From Pelagibius sp050330205 (GTDB lineage: Bacteria > Pseudomonadota > Alphaproteobacteria > Kiloniellales > Kiloniellaceae), in the NCBI GenBank assembly GCA_050330205.1, contig JBHJOA010000032.1:140869-204868 (forward strand): a stretch of 64,000 nucleotides of DNA, written 5' to 3'. Within the stretch, counting starts at the first letter, position 1. The number at the start of each line of letters is the position of its first letter. The translations under genes were made by a program, and so were the position numbers. The notes beneath the pieces were generated by a model, which saw only the letters and a list, made by a program, of their open reading frames with translations, was not told the DNA's origin and made no database searches. This document shows, one piece after another, positions 8,635-17,646 of this stretch.

Positions 8635-9906
8635 TCAGGCGGGTGCCGTCGCCGGTCGCAGCGCCGTCGGTCGATAGGCCAGATAGGCGCGCTGCTTGGC
8701 GATGTGGTCGGCCACATATCGCGCATCATGCCAGACTCCCCAGATGAAGGACGAGCCGCGCCGGGTCTGCCAGGGCAGGCCGAGAAAGTAGACGCCGGGC
8801 TCGGCCGATACGCCGCGCTGATGCCGCGGCCGGCCTTTCTCGTCCAGAACGTCCAGCTTCAGCCATCCATAGTCGGCCGAATAGCCGGTGGCCCAGATAA
8901 TCGACGTGATCCCCGCCGCGGCGAGATCGAGCTCAAGGATGGGCTCGGTGACGCAGAGAGGGTTGGGAAGGATGGTGCGAGCCTCCGGCTCCTCTGGCAG
9001 GTCGAGCCCGTTTCTGGCCACATAAGCGTCGGCCTCGTTCAGTAGCGCCAGGTAGTCGGCATCCCCCTTCGCAAGGTTCTGCGCAAGATCGCGCGCCACG
9101 ATCAGCTTCCCATCCCTGAAGGCTTCGGTCCGGCCGAGTAGTGTCATGCCGTCGGCCGCGAACCGGCGCAGATCGACGGTCTTCCCGCCGTTCGCACCGC
9201 TGACCGCGATCGTGGTGTGCTCGACGCCCGGCACGGCCTCGGCGTCCCACTTGTTCAGAACCCCAAGCCACCAGCAGAAATCCTGTCCGCGATAGCTACG
9301 CGGCGGCCGTCCATGGGGGCTGACGGAAAGGAAGACGCGGCGGCCCAAACCCTGGAGTTCCTCCGCGATCTGCACCCCCGACGACCCGGCCCCGACGACG
9401 AGGACCGCCCCCTCGGCCAGTTGCGCCGGGATTCGATATTGGGCGGAGTGAATCTGCATGATGCCGGCACTCGCAGGAACGAGGTCCGGAACGAGTGGGA
9501 TCTGGAAGGGGCCTGTCGCGGCGACCACATATTCGGCTTCGACCGCGCCGCCCGAGGTCCTGGCCAGGAAGCCGGGGCGGCCGACATTGCGCGTCACTTC
9601 CGTGACTTCGACGCCGCAGCGGATAGGCGCCGCGACCATCCGTGCATAGGCGACGAAGTAGTCCGCAACACTGTCCTTTGAGACGAATCCGTCGGGGTCG
9701 CCGGGGAACTCCAAATTGGGGAACCGGTCATGCCATGCGGGCCCGTTGGCGACGAGCGAGTCCCACCGGGCAGTGCGCCAGCGCTCGGCAATTCGGTCGC
9801 GCTCGACCACCAGATGCGAGATGCCATAGCCACTCAGGTGTTCGCTCATCGCTATGCCGGCCTGTCCTCCGCCGACGACCAGCACTTCCACTTTCTCGAC
9901 TGACAT
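8635..9906 (-). CDS. Flavin-containing monooxygenase-like oxidoreductase (CzcO type)
   Basis: The 423-residue protein has two dinucleotide-binding motifs: the FAD motif VVGGGQAGIA near residue 10 and the NADPH motif VVGAGSSGVQIAEEL near residue 170. The IHSAQYRIP segment between them resembles the HSxxY part of the FMO/BVMO fingerprint. Family members oxygenate amines, sulphur compounds or ketones with NADPH and O2. It sits between the trimethylamine-dehydrogenase-like gene and ridA, so N-oxygenation of an amine imported by the Pot-type system is a reasonable guess. It lacks a membrane anchor. Confidence 0.87.
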   Translation of the reverse strand: MSVEKVEVLVVGGGQAGIAMSEHLSGYGISHLVVERDRIAERWRTARWDSLVANGPAWHDRFPNLEFPGDPDGFVSKDSVADYFVAYARMVAAPIRCGVEVTEVTRNVGRPGFLARTSGGAVEAEYVVAATGPFQIPLVPDLVPASAGIMQIHSAQYRIPAQLAEGAVLVVGAGSSGVQIAEELQGLGRRVFLSVSPHGRPPRSYRGQDFCWWLGVLNKWDAEAVPGVEHTTIAVSGANGGKTVDLRRFAADGMTLLGRTEAFRDGKLIVARDLAQNLAKGDADYLALLNEADAYVARNGLDLPEEPEARTILPNPLCVTEPILELDLAAAGITSIIWATGYSADYGWLKLDVLDEKGRPRHQRGVSAEPGVYFLGLPWQTRRGSSFIWGVWHDARYVADHIAKQRAYLAYRPTALRPATAPA

Positions 9907-9969
9907 GGACTTGTCTCTTTCTCGAATGCAGGTTTCAGTGGCCGCGGCCGGCCAGGCTGCCCTCGGGCG

Positions 9970-12042
9970 TCATGGAAGAATCTCGGCGAGCTCGCGACGG
10001 AACGGCAGCGCGTCGCCCAAGTCGGCCGCGTCGAGTTCCTCGGCGTAGCGCCGCCCGGCATATGTGGCCCAGGCGATAGGGCCGGGAGCCGCCGCGTCCC
10101 CGATCAGCTTCAGGGACAGGATGCCGGCAGCCTGCCAATCGCGAGCGTTTAGCGCATGAAAAAGGGCGTCATTGGGGCTGCGGCTTGTGACCATGACCAC
10201 CGCATCGGCCGGCATGGTGCATTGAGCGCCTGTCCATATGCAGCCCAGGGTGACCTCGCCGTCGCCGATGGCTTCGGGCGCCTTGCAGGGAATGACGTTG
10301 ACGCCCAGGGACAGAAGCCGGCGCATGATGGCGGCCTGCTCCAGCGTATGCTCGGTCCACTCCGCCACCTTGGTTGCGGGAGTCACGAAATCCACCTGAC
10401 AGCCGCGCGCGACCAGAGCCTCGGCGATAACCGAACCCATGTAGTAGTGGTCGTCGTCGTAAAGCACGACCTGCCCGCCGGCCGGACCGTCGTCCGCCAT
10501 CAGGTCGTCGGGTGTGAACAGGGGCATCGCCGGGTCGGTGGGGATCGGGGCGAGGTGCAGGCGGGCAACGGCGTCGCGGCGCCAGGTCGCTCCGGTGGCG
10601 ATGGCGACGTGCTCGAACCCCATCTCCAGGATATCGTCGGCCGTCATGCGGCTGTCGAGATAGGCTTCCACATTGGGCATCGGCGCAATCTGGCCGGTGC
10701 GGTAGTCCGCCACCCGCCCCCAGGCCGCGAGGCCGGGCAAGTCCCGTTCGCGCGCGACCCGGCCGCCGAGAACGGTCGTCGCTTCGGCCAGCGCCACGCG
10801 ATAGCCACGCTTGCCCAGTTGCAGCGCGGCCTCCAGCCCCGCGGGGCCCGCACCAACAATCAGGATGGACTCCGACGACCCCTTCGGCCGCGGGTGCTCC
10901 GGGTGCCAGCCTTTGCGCCACTCCTCCATGAAGGCGGTGTTCTGCGTGCAGCGGCTGATGGCCCCGGTCATGTCACCGCTGACGCAGATGTTGCAGCCGA
11001 TGCACTCGCGAATGTCGTCGAAGCGCCCTTCCTCGATCTTCTTCGGCAAGAAGGGGTCGGCGATCGACGGTCGGGCGGCGCCGATGAAGTCGAGGATGCC
11101 CCCCTTCACCTGTCTGACCATCTCGTCGGCGGAGGTAAAGCGGCCCACGCCGACAACGGGCTTGGACGTCAGCTCCCTGATGCCTCGCACGAGGTCCTCC
11201 TGTGCGGCCTCCGGCACGAAGCGCGACGTGCCCGAGCAGTTCTCCCAGGTGCCGTGCGCCAGGTCCCAGAGGTCTGGGAGTTCGCTGTTCATGGCGATGA
11301 AGTCGCGCACTTCGGCATTGGAAAGGCCGAGCGCTCCGTCCTCGTGCAGAGACATGCGCAAGGAGATCGCCATCTCGCCCCTCGTTTCCTCGCGCGCATC
11401 GGCAATCACCTCGCGGACGAACCGGCTGCGGTTCTCGAGGCTGCCGCCGTATTCGTCGCTGCGTTGGTTGGTGGCCCGGGAAAGGAAGTGCTGAAAGATT
11501 CCAAAGCCATGGGCGCCGTAAAGGCAGAGTACATCGAACCCGGCCGCCTGCGCGCGGCGGACCGCGTTGCGGAACCAGCGGCGGATGTTGCGGATGTCCT
11601 CGCGGTCGATGGTACGAGCCTGAACCGGATCGGCGGTAAAGGTGAGAATGGGACCGCCGGTGACCGCCAGCGGCACCTCGCGGCTGTAAAGGTTGGGACC
11701 GTTGATGCCGGAATAGGCGAGCTGGATACCGGCGAGCGCGCCATGCGACTTCATGGCCTCGGCCATTCGGGCAAGCGCGGGAATTTCCCGGTCGTCCCAA
11801 AGGCGCTGCTCGATGAAGGGAGTGATCTCCGAACTGTGGTGGATCTCGGTCTGCTCGGTGAAGATCACGCCCCAACCGCCCTCTGCCTTGGTGCGGCGCA
11901 TCTCGACCACGGCCGAAGGATCGCGATAGCCCCCGCCATTGCAGTGAGGCACCTGGTAGAACCGGTTCTTCGCAACCTTGGGGCCGATGCGGACCGGCTC
12001 GAACAGAATGTCATAGCGCGCGGGTCGCGGGCTGAAATCCAT
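9970..12042 (-). CDS. Trimethylamine/dimethylamine dehydrogenase-like iron-sulphur flavoprotein
   Basis: The 690-residue protein is an Old Yellow Enzyme-type FMN barrel (1-about 340) joined to a [4Fe-4S] site and a C-terminal ADP/FAD-like half (ILIVGAGPAGLEAAL at 393). It keeps the TMADH signature RFYQVPHC: Cys34 matches the cysteine that carries 6-S-cysteinyl FMN in TMADH. Tyr175 and His178 (LYGAHGF) match the catalytic pair. Cluster cysteines are 347, 350, 353 and 365. Two positions of the TMADH aromatic bowl differ: Tyr60 is Gln64 and Trp355 is Asp357. The enzyme therefore probably demethylates or oxidises an amine other than trimethylamine. It starts 4 nt downstream of the amidase stop. 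Confidence 0.88.
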   Translation of the reverse strand: MDFSPRPARYDILFEPVRIGPKVAKNRFYQVPHCNGGGYRDPSAVVEMRRTKAEGGWGVIFTEQTEIHHSSEITPFIEQRLWDDREIPALARMAEAMKSHGALAGIQLAYSGINGPNLYSREVPLAVTGGPILTFTADPVQARTIDREDIRNIRRWFRNAVRRAQAAGFDVLCLYGAHGFGIFQHFLSRATNQRSDEYGGSLENRSRFVREVIADAREETRGEMAISLRMSLHEDGALGLSNAEVRDFIAMNSELPDLWDLAHGTWENCSGTSRFVPEAAQEDLVRGIRELTSKPVVGVGRFTSADEMVRQVKGGILDFIGAARPSIADPFLPKKIEEGRFDDIRECIGCNICVSGDMTGAISRCTQNTAFMEEWRKGWHPEHPRPKGSSESILIVGAGPAGLEAALQLGKRGYRVALAEATTVLGGRVARERDLPGLAAWGRVADYRTGQIAPMPNVEAYLDSRMTADDILEMGFEHVAIATGATWRRDAVARLHLAPIPTDPAMPLFTPDDLMADDGPAGGQVVLYDDDHYYMGSVIAEALVARGCQVDFVTPATKVAEWTEHTLEQAAIMRRLLSLGVNVIPCKAPEAIGDGEVTLGCIWTGAQCTMPADAVVMVTSRSPNDALFHALNARDWQAAGILSLKLIGDAAAPGPIAWATYAGRRYAEELDAADLGDALPFRRELAEILP

Positions 12043-12045
12043 GGC

Positions 12046-12801
12046 TCACTCCACCGGACGAAAATCGGCAACCTGCGTCGAGAGGCGCGCGGGGTCGGTC
12101 GGCAGGATATCGGCAATGAGAAGGGCGGGCCCGGGGCCGGCCTGCGCCAGGAAAATGCCGTCGGCGCCGACGAGGCAAGAGCCGCCAGAGTAGGTCAGGT
12201 CGCCTTCGGTGCCGCAGTGGTTGGCGTAGGCGACCGCGACGGCATGGTTGACCGCCTGCGAGGGTACGGTAATCGCCGGAACATGCGTGAACGGCAGCAT
12301 GTTGGCGGTGGGACAGACGATCAGCCGCGTGCCGCGTGCTGCAAGCTCGGCGACCAACGGGGCAAACTCGATATCGTAACAGATGAGCAGCGCTGCCGGC
12401 ATGCCCGCAACGACAAAGGTCACCAGCCGGTCGCCACGCGTGAAGTGGTGCTTCTCGCGCGCGCCAAAGAGTTGGGTCTTGCGGTAAAGCGCAAGCCGCT
12501 CGCCTCCTACTCCCCAAACCAGGGCCGAGTTATACAAGGCATCGCCGTCGCGCTCGGCCACGCCCACGGCCAGCGCGCATGCCGTATCGGTGGCCAGCGG
12601 GCCCAGAAGGGTGTCCCACTCGGCGGCGCTGCGCGCACCGACAGCCGGATCGGGTACATTGTAGCCGGGCAGATAGAGTTCCGGGAACACTGTAAGCTGC
12701 GCACCTGCGGCGGCGGCAGCCGACAGCGCCTGGCGCAGCGACGCAAGCGCCCGGTCCGTCGCCCCGGCGGGCGACGGACCTTGCACAATGGCGATTCGCA
12801 T
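12046..12801 (-). CDS. Carbon-nitrogen hydrolase (nitrilase superfamily amidase)
   Basis: The 251-residue protein has the full nitrilase-superfamily triad: Glu41 (TVFPELYLPGY), Lys108 (YRKTQLF) and Cys141 (ICYDIEF). Length and the GGSCLVGADG-like ending segment place it with aliphatic amidases, N-carbamoylases and 5-aminopentanamidase-type enzymes rather than true nitrilases. It would hydrolyse an amide or carbamoyl C-N bond in the cytoplasm. It lies between potD and the TMADH-like gene, with 4- and 11-nt gaps, so it is in the same operon and may act on an amide produced from, or masking, the imported amine. Confidence 0.88.
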   Translation of the reverse strand: MRIAIVQGPSPAGATDRALASLRQALSAAAAAGAQLTVFPELYLPGYNVPDPAVGARSAAEWDTLLGPLATDTACALAVGVAERDGDALYNSALVWGVGGERLALYRKTQLFGAREKHHFTRGDRLVTFVVAGMPAALLICYDIEFAPLVAELAARGTRLIVCPTANMLPFTHVPAITVPSQAVNHAVAVAYANHCGTEGDLTYSGGSCLVGADGIFLAQAGPGPALLIADILPTDPARLSTQVADFRPVE

Positions 12802-12812
12802 GTTTGCGCTGG

Positions 12813-13841
12813 CTACCTCTTCAGGTTTGTCCAGATCGAGTCATACAGGCGCTGCGTCTCCTCATCGCAGGCCTCCACAAAGTCGAAGCGGGCGTTCTCC
12901 GGTGGATTGTTTTCGGGGCTGTTCCTGATCTCCTCGTCGAGGAAGGGCTCGGTTCCCCCGACGCCGGCGGTGTAGGCGGCGTAGTTTGTCACTGCCGCCG
13001 CGTTCTCCGGCTCAAGCAGGAAATTCATGAACTTGAGCGCGTTTTCGCGATTGGGCGCGTCTTTAAGAAGCACCACATTGTCCATCCAGACGACGGCGCC
13101 TTCCCTGGGATAGGCGTATTCGACATTCGCGCCTTCGGCCCGTGCTCTCGCCGAAAAGCCGTTGTAGATCATCCCCGCGGCTGCATCGCCCGACACCAGC
13201 ACGTCTTTGGCGATGTCCGAACCGAACGAGGCCCAGTTCGCCTTTGCGTCCAGCAGCATATCCATCAGAGCACGAAGCTGGTCGCGATCCTGCGTGCACT
13301 GCGGAACGCCCATGTACATGGAGGCGAGCGCCAGAACCTCGCCTTGGCTGTCCAGTACGTTGATCCGGCCCTTCAATTCCTCAGGCGGGTTGAAGATGAT
13401 CGCGAGTGTGTCGATATCTCCCTGGTATATATCACGATTCACCGAGAAGGCTGTCGAGCCCCACTGATAGGGGATCGAATGTTTCCTGCCCTCGTCGAAC
13501 GGAACGTCGAGCCATTCCTCCTGGATATTGCCGAAATTCGGCAGCTCCTCGGGCGAGAAGCTGTCGAGCAGGCCCTGATCACCCATGATCTTGACCATGT
13601 AGTCACCTGGTACTGCCACGTCGTATTCGCCGAGGCGGCCCGCCTTGAGGCTGGCCAGCATCGCTTCGTTGGAGTCGTAGGTGTCGATCGTGACGTTGAT
13701 GCCGGTCTCCGCCTGGAACTTGTTCACAAGTTCCTGCGGCATGTATTCGAACCAGTGATAGACCTTCAAATCGCCTGCGGCAAAGGCGGGACTGGCGACG
13801 AGTGCGGAGGCGGAGGCCAAGGCAAAGGCAAGTTTCTTCAT
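12813..13841 (-). CDS. potD: Spermidine/putrescine-type ABC transporter substrate-binding protein
   Basis: The start is the ATG at 13841, preceded by AGGAG, giving 342 residues with a Sec signal peptide (MKKLAFALASASALVASPAFA). The mature part starts DLKVYHWFEYMPQELVNKF, the PotD/PotF opening, and carries INVTIDTYDSNEAMLASLKAG and YDVAVPGDYMVKIM typical of polyamine receptors. It delivers ligand to PotB, PotC and PotA encoded just upstream. The downstream amine-oxidising enzymes suggest a polyamine, methylated amine or amide ligand; specificity cannot be read from sequence alone. Confidence 0.92.
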   Translation of the reverse strand: MKKLAFALASASALVASPAFAAGDLKVYHWFEYMPQELVNKFQAETGINVTIDTYDSNEAMLASLKAGRLGEYDVAVPGDYMVKIMGDQGLLDSFSPEELPNFGNIQEEWLDVPFDEGRKHSIPYQWGSTAFSVNRDIYQGDIDTLAIIFNPPEELKGRINVLDSQGEVLALASMYMGVPQCTQDRDQLRALMDMLLDAKANWASFGSDIAKDVLVSGDAAAGMIYNGFSARARAEGANVEYAYPREGAVVWMDNVVLLKDAPNRENALKFMNFLLEPENAAAVTNYAAYTAGVGGTEPFLDEEIRNSPENNPPENARFDFVEACDEETQRLYDSIWTNLKR

Positions 13842-13858
13842 TCGTGCTCTCCTCTGTA

Positions 13859-14671
13859 TTAGCGGGCCTTCTGCCCGATTCGGTTGATGAGATAGCTCAG
13901 CGTCACGAAGACGGCGGAGACGGCCAGCATCAGCGTTGAGATCGCCATGATGTTCGGCTTTATGCCCTGCTTGACCGAGCCGAAAATTGCGGTTGGCAGC
14001 GTTTCCATGCCCGCGCCCTTCACAAAATTCGTGATGATGAAGTCGTCGAGACTGATGATGAAGGCGAGCAGCCAACCGGAGATCACGCCCGGCATCATCA
14101 GTGGCAGAAGGACAAGCCGGAACGCCTGCCAGCGGGTGGCGTAGAGATCCCGGGCGGCGAGTTCGTAGCTGTCCTCTATCCCCTGCAGCCGCGCCGAGAT
14201 CGGCAGGTAGGCGAAGGGAATGCAGAAGGTGATATGCGCGATCAATATCGTGCCGTAGCCGGTGCGCAATCCGATGGTGGTGAAGAAAATCAGCGTGGCG
14301 ACGGCGATGACGATCTCGGGGACCATAAGGGGCAGGTTGATGACGGCGAAGCTCGCCTGCCGGCCCCGGAACCGTCCACCCCGAACCATCGCCACGGCGG
14401 CCGATACCGCAATGACGGTTGCCGCGGTCGAAGCTAAGAAGGCGATGCTGATCGAATTCCAGGCGGCGGCGCGGAAAACCGGCGCCTCCAGCCCAGTGAA
14501 AACGTCGACATACCAGCGGACCGAGAATCCGCCCCAGGAGGTAATCGAGCGACTGTCGTTGAACGAATAGACGGCCACGACGATCAGCGGCACGTAGAGA
14601 ACGGTAAGGCAGAGCGCCGTCAGCGCCCCGAAGCCCGCGTAGCGCCTGATGTCTGTGCGTGCGAACGCCAT
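13859..14671 (-). CDS. potC: Polyamine-type ABC transporter permease (PotC)
   Basis: The ATG at 14671 shares one base with the potB stop (TGATG) and gives 270 residues. The protein has six membrane segments and the cytoplasmic EAA loop YELAARDLYATRWQAFRLVLLP near residue 150, which docks on PotA. The start MAFARTDIRRYAGFGALTAL followed by YSFNDSRSITSWGGFSVRWY is typical of PotC/PotI. It forms the channel with PotB. Confidence 0.93.
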   Translation of the reverse strand: MAFARTDIRRYAGFGALTALCLTVLYVPLIVVAVYSFNDSRSITSWGGFSVRWYVDVFTGLEAPVFRAAAWNSISIAFLASTAATVIAVSAAVAMVRGGRFRGRQASFAVINLPLMVPEIVIAVATLIFFTTIGLRTGYGTILIAHITFCIPFAYLPISARLQGIEDSYELAARDLYATRWQAFRLVLLPLMMPGVISGWLLAFIISLDDFIITNFVKGAGMETLPTAIFGSVKQGIKPNIMAISTLMLAVSAVFVTLSYLINRIGQKAR

Positions 14672-15585
14672 CAGCCTTTCCCCCGCGTCCGCGCCTGCCA
14701 CAGCAGCACACCGAGAACCATGGTCAGCAGGATCATTGCGACCGCCGAACCGAAGGGCCAGTTGCCCGCGCTGCCACGAAACTGCTCGTCGATCAGCGAA
14801 CCGATCATATAGGTACGCGCCCCACCCAGCAGATCCGGTGCCAGGAAAGCGCCCAGCGACGGGATGAAGACAAGGATGCAGCCTGCGACGATGCCGGGCC
14901 TGACCGACGGCAGAACCACCTCGCGCAGTACCGTCCAGGGGCCTGCATAGAGGTCGCGCGCGGCCTCCGAGAGGGTGAAGTTGTAGCGCTCCACGGCAGC
15001 GTAGATCGGCAGCACCATGAAGGGCAGGTAGCTGTAGAACAGTCCGATCTGCACTGCGAGATCGGTATTGATGATGCGCAAGGGGCTGTCGATCAGCCCG
15101 ATGGCCATCAGCGCCTCGTTGAAGGGTCCCTGGTCGCGCAGGAGAAACCGCATCGATACGGTTCGGATCAGCAGGTTGACCCAATAGGGCACGGTAACCA
15201 GAAAGACCCAAAGCGCCCGGTGACTTGGCTTGCGTGTCGCGATGAACCATGCCGTCGGAAAGCCGATAGCCAGGCAGAGGAGCGTGGCGAGCCCAGCCTG
15301 CCAGATGGATCGCCAGAAGATTGCGATATAGGCCCAGTTCGGACTCGGCGGCTCGTCGCCGAACAGGCCCCGGTCCAGAAAGAACTGGTCATAGGCATCG
15401 ATGCTGAACTGCCAGATGACGCCGCCGCGGAAGTCCTTTGTCAGGAAGGAATAGATCGCCATCAGGGCGACCGGCGCCAGCAGGAATATGCCGATCACCA
15501 GCCAGCTCGGAAGCAGCAGCGGCAGCACCAGCCCGCGCCAACCCGTCCCGCTGCTTGTGCTGCCGGTTGCCGCGCCGCCCGCCAT
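14671..15585 (-). CDS. potB: Polyamine-type ABC transporter permease (PotB)
   Basis: The 304-residue membrane protein has a Gly/Ser/Thr-rich cytoplasmic N-terminus, six transmembrane segments and the EAA loop LSEAARDLYAGPWTVLREVVLP near residue 210. The periplasmic FLTKDFRGGVIWQFSIDAYDQF region after the first helix is usual for PotB/PotH. Its start codon overlaps the potA stop by one base, so potA, potB and potC are translationally coupled. Confidence 0.93.
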   Translation of the reverse strand: MAGGAATGSTSSGTGWRGLVLPLLLPSWLVIGIFLLAPVALMAIYSFLTKDFRGGVIWQFSIDAYDQFFLDRGLFGDEPPSPNWAYIAIFWRSIWQAGLATLLCLAIGFPTAWFIATRKPSHRALWVFLVTVPYWVNLLIRTVSMRFLLRDQGPFNEALMAIGLIDSPLRIINTDLAVQIGLFYSYLPFMVLPIYAAVERYNFTLSEAARDLYAGPWTVLREVVLPSVRPGIVAGCILVFIPSLGAFLAPDLLGGARTYMIGSLIDEQFRGSAGNWPFGSAVAMILLTMVLGVLLWQARTRGKG

Positions 15586-16649
15586 CAGTCCACCAGAAGG
15601 CGCACCGCGCCCTCCTCGATATTGAGGCGGATTTCTTCTCCCTGCTCAGGCAGCATTGTCCGTGCCGAGTTCTGCAAGCGCATGGTGAGGCCGGTACCGT
15701 CCGGCAGCCGCGCCAGCAACTGCAGGTCCGTGCCGAGATAGATCACCCGCTCGACGCGTGCGGTGAGGTCCGCTTCGGCTGCTTCGGTCAGAGACAGCCG
15801 CTCCGGGCGGATCGAGACGTGGTGGATGCCGGACACGAGCCCTTCAGGGGCCTCGGTGATCAGGCTACGGCCGCCGGACAACGTGACCTCGGCGCGACCG
15901 TCCGAAATCGCGCCGATCGTTACCGGCAGTACGTTCGTCTCGCCGATGAAGTCGGCGACGAAACGGTTGACCGGCGCTTCGTAGATCGTTCTCGGATCGC
16001 CGACCTGCTGCACCTCGCCGGCCGACATAACCGCGATGCGGTCCGACATGGCGAGCGCCTCCTCCTGGTCGTGGGTAACGAACACGAAGGTAATGGCTGT
16101 CGTTTCCTGCAACTGCTTCAGTTCGACACGCATCGCCTGGCGCAGTTTCAGGTCAAGCGCCGAGAGCGGCTCGTCGAGAAGCAGGACCCGCGGCCGCGGC
16201 GCCAGCGCCCGCGCCAACGCCACGCGCTGCTGCTGTCCTCCGGAAAGCTGTGCGGGCAGACGGTCGGCGAAGTGGGAAAGGTGAACCATCTCCAGCATCT
16301 CGGCGGCGCGCGCGCGCCGCTCGGCCGGCGCCATGCCCCTCATTCGCAGACCGAACTCGACATTTTCGCGCACCGTCATGTGCGGAAACAGAGCGTACTG
16401 CTGGAAGACCGTGTTGACCGGCCGCTTTTCCGGAGGAAGTGCTGCGATGTTGGAACCGTAGAGGGTGATCTCGCCCTCGGTTACATCCTCGAAGCCGGCA
16501 ATCGAACGCAGGAGGGTCGTCTTGCCACAGCCCGAAGGCCCCAGCAGCGTGAAGAATTCGTTGTCGGCAATCGACAGCGACACGCCCTTCAGCGCTGCGA
16601 AACTGCCGTAGCGTTTCACGACACGCTCGACGCCGATGGCCTTCTGCAT
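15585..16649 (-). CDS. potA: Polyamine-type ABC transporter ATPase (PotA)
   Basis: The ATPase starts at the ATG of 16649 (MQKAIGVERVVKRYGSFAAL), giving 354 residues; a longer frame to 16703 would need a TTG start and has a non-family N-terminus. It carries Walker A GPSGCGKTT, the signature LSGGQQQRVALARAL, Walker B VLLLDEPLSALD and the switch His in FVTHDQEEA. A TOBE domain covers the last 110 residues. It is the first gene of the minus-strand catabolic run and is divergent from the LuxR-type regulator at 16759. Confidence 0.93.
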   Translation of the reverse strand: MQKAIGVERVVKRYGSFAALKGVSLSIADNEFFTLLGPSGCGKTTLLRSIAGFEDVTEGEITLYGSNIAALPPEKRPVNTVFQQYALFPHMTVRENVEFGLRMRGMAPAERRARAAEMLEMVHLSHFADRLPAQLSGGQQQRVALARALAPRPRVLLLDEPLSALDLKLRQAMRVELKQLQETTAITFVFVTHDQEEALAMSDRIAVMSAGEVQQVGDPRTIYEAPVNRFVADFIGETNVLPVTIGAISDGRAEVTLSGGRSLITEAPEGLVSGIHHVSIRPERLSLTEAAEADLTARVERVIYLGTDLQLLARLPDGTGLTMRLQNSARTMLPEQGEEIRLNIEEGAVRLLVD

Positions 16650-16758
16650 CACGCCCCCGCCGATGCCGAATTCACAGTGGACGAGGCTTAAATACCCCTT
16701 CAATCTACATCATATGGTAATTCTAGTCATTGTTGGTGGTATATAACCCCAAGGGGGT

Positions 16759-17583
16759 ATGATGGATGCCCTGCCCAATGCCGCCGAAATCGCGCTGGCG
16801 GACGCGATCCGCAGGGCCGGCGGCACGGGATTCGAAGCTTCCCTGACCGGCTTCCTGCGCCGGGTCATCTCCTGCAACAATCTGGTGTTCATCGCCTATC
16901 GCCGGGCGGCGGCGCCCGAGGTTCTGTACGAGCAGGCCGACGATCCGGTGGTGTTTTACAATCTTCATCGCGTCTACGTGGCGGGCGCCTATCTTCTCGA
17001 CCCCTACCACGACCTGCATTTGAACCGCATTACGCCCGGGGCCTATCGCCTTTTGGACATTGCACCCGATCAGTTCCAGCGCAGCCGGTACTACCTCGAC
17101 TACTACCGCCAGACGACACTGACCGACGAGTTGACCTTCGTCAGCTATCCCGACGCAGATACCACGCTGACCATCTGCCTGGGCCGGGGTGCTTCCATGC
17201 CACGGCCGTTCGGCGCGCAGGCGCGCAAGGTGGCCGCTCGGATCGCGCCCGTCGTCACCGCGCTCGCCGATCGCCACTGGCGCGAATCTCGGACCTCTTC
17301 GGCCCCTGCCCCGGCATCGGTGTCGGTGCCGGCCGATGCGCCGCCGGAGCGGCTGCGCCGGGTGCTGGCCGAGAACCACGCCATCCGCCTGTCGCAGCGT
17401 CAGGCCCAGGTGGCGCTCCTGATCCTGCAGGGCCACTCCTCCGTCTCGATCGGCCTGCGGCTGGGCGTGTCGGCCCAGACGGTCAAGGTGTTCCGGCGCC
17501 AGATCCACGCGCGCTGCGGCATCAGTTCGCAAGCGGAGCTCTTCGCCCTTCTTCTGCCGCTGCTGATCGGCGAAGAGGCCTGA
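16759..17583 (+). CDS. LuxR-type HTH transcriptional regulator
   Basis: The 274-residue protein ends with a GerE/LuxR helix-turn-helix (about 205-265: LSQRQAQVALLILQGHSSVS, then LGVSAQTVKVFRRQIHARCG). The N-terminal 190 residues form a sensory region (VLYEQADDPVVFYNLHRVY, LLDPYHDLHL) and do not match the acyl-homoserine lactone domain clearly. Two ATGs, 16759 and 16762, follow AAGGGGG; the second has better spacing. It is divergent from potA across an AT-rich 109-bp gap, so it probably controls the potABCD-amine operon in response to a substrate. Confidence 0.87.
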   Translation: MMDALPNAAEIALADAIRRAGGTGFEASLTGFLRRVISCNNLVFIAYRRAAAPEVLYEQADDPVVFYNLHRVYVAGAYLLDPYHDLHLNRITPGAYRLLDIAPDQFQRSRYYLDYYRQTTLTDELTFVSYPDADTTLTICLGRGASMPRPFGAQARKVAARIAPVVTALADRHWRESRTSSAPAPASVSVPADAPPERLRRVLAENHAIRLSQRQAQVALLILQGHSSVSIGLRLGVSAQTVKVFRRQIHARCGISSQAELFALLLPLLIGEEA

Positions 17584-17646
17584 ACCCCAAGGAGAAACGC
17601 AAGCGCGGGCCGCCTCGGCTACAATGAGCGGAGTAGCGATTGGGCC

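Noticed and set aside
10156..12975. Long plus-strand open frame opposite the TMADH-like and amidase genes
   Set aside because: Same reason: the minus strand has full conserved motifs, and the plus frame has none.
15585..16703. Longer PotA start at 16703
   Set aside because: It needs a TTG codon, has no ribosome binding site, and adds residues not seen in PotA; the ATG at 16649 gives the family start.
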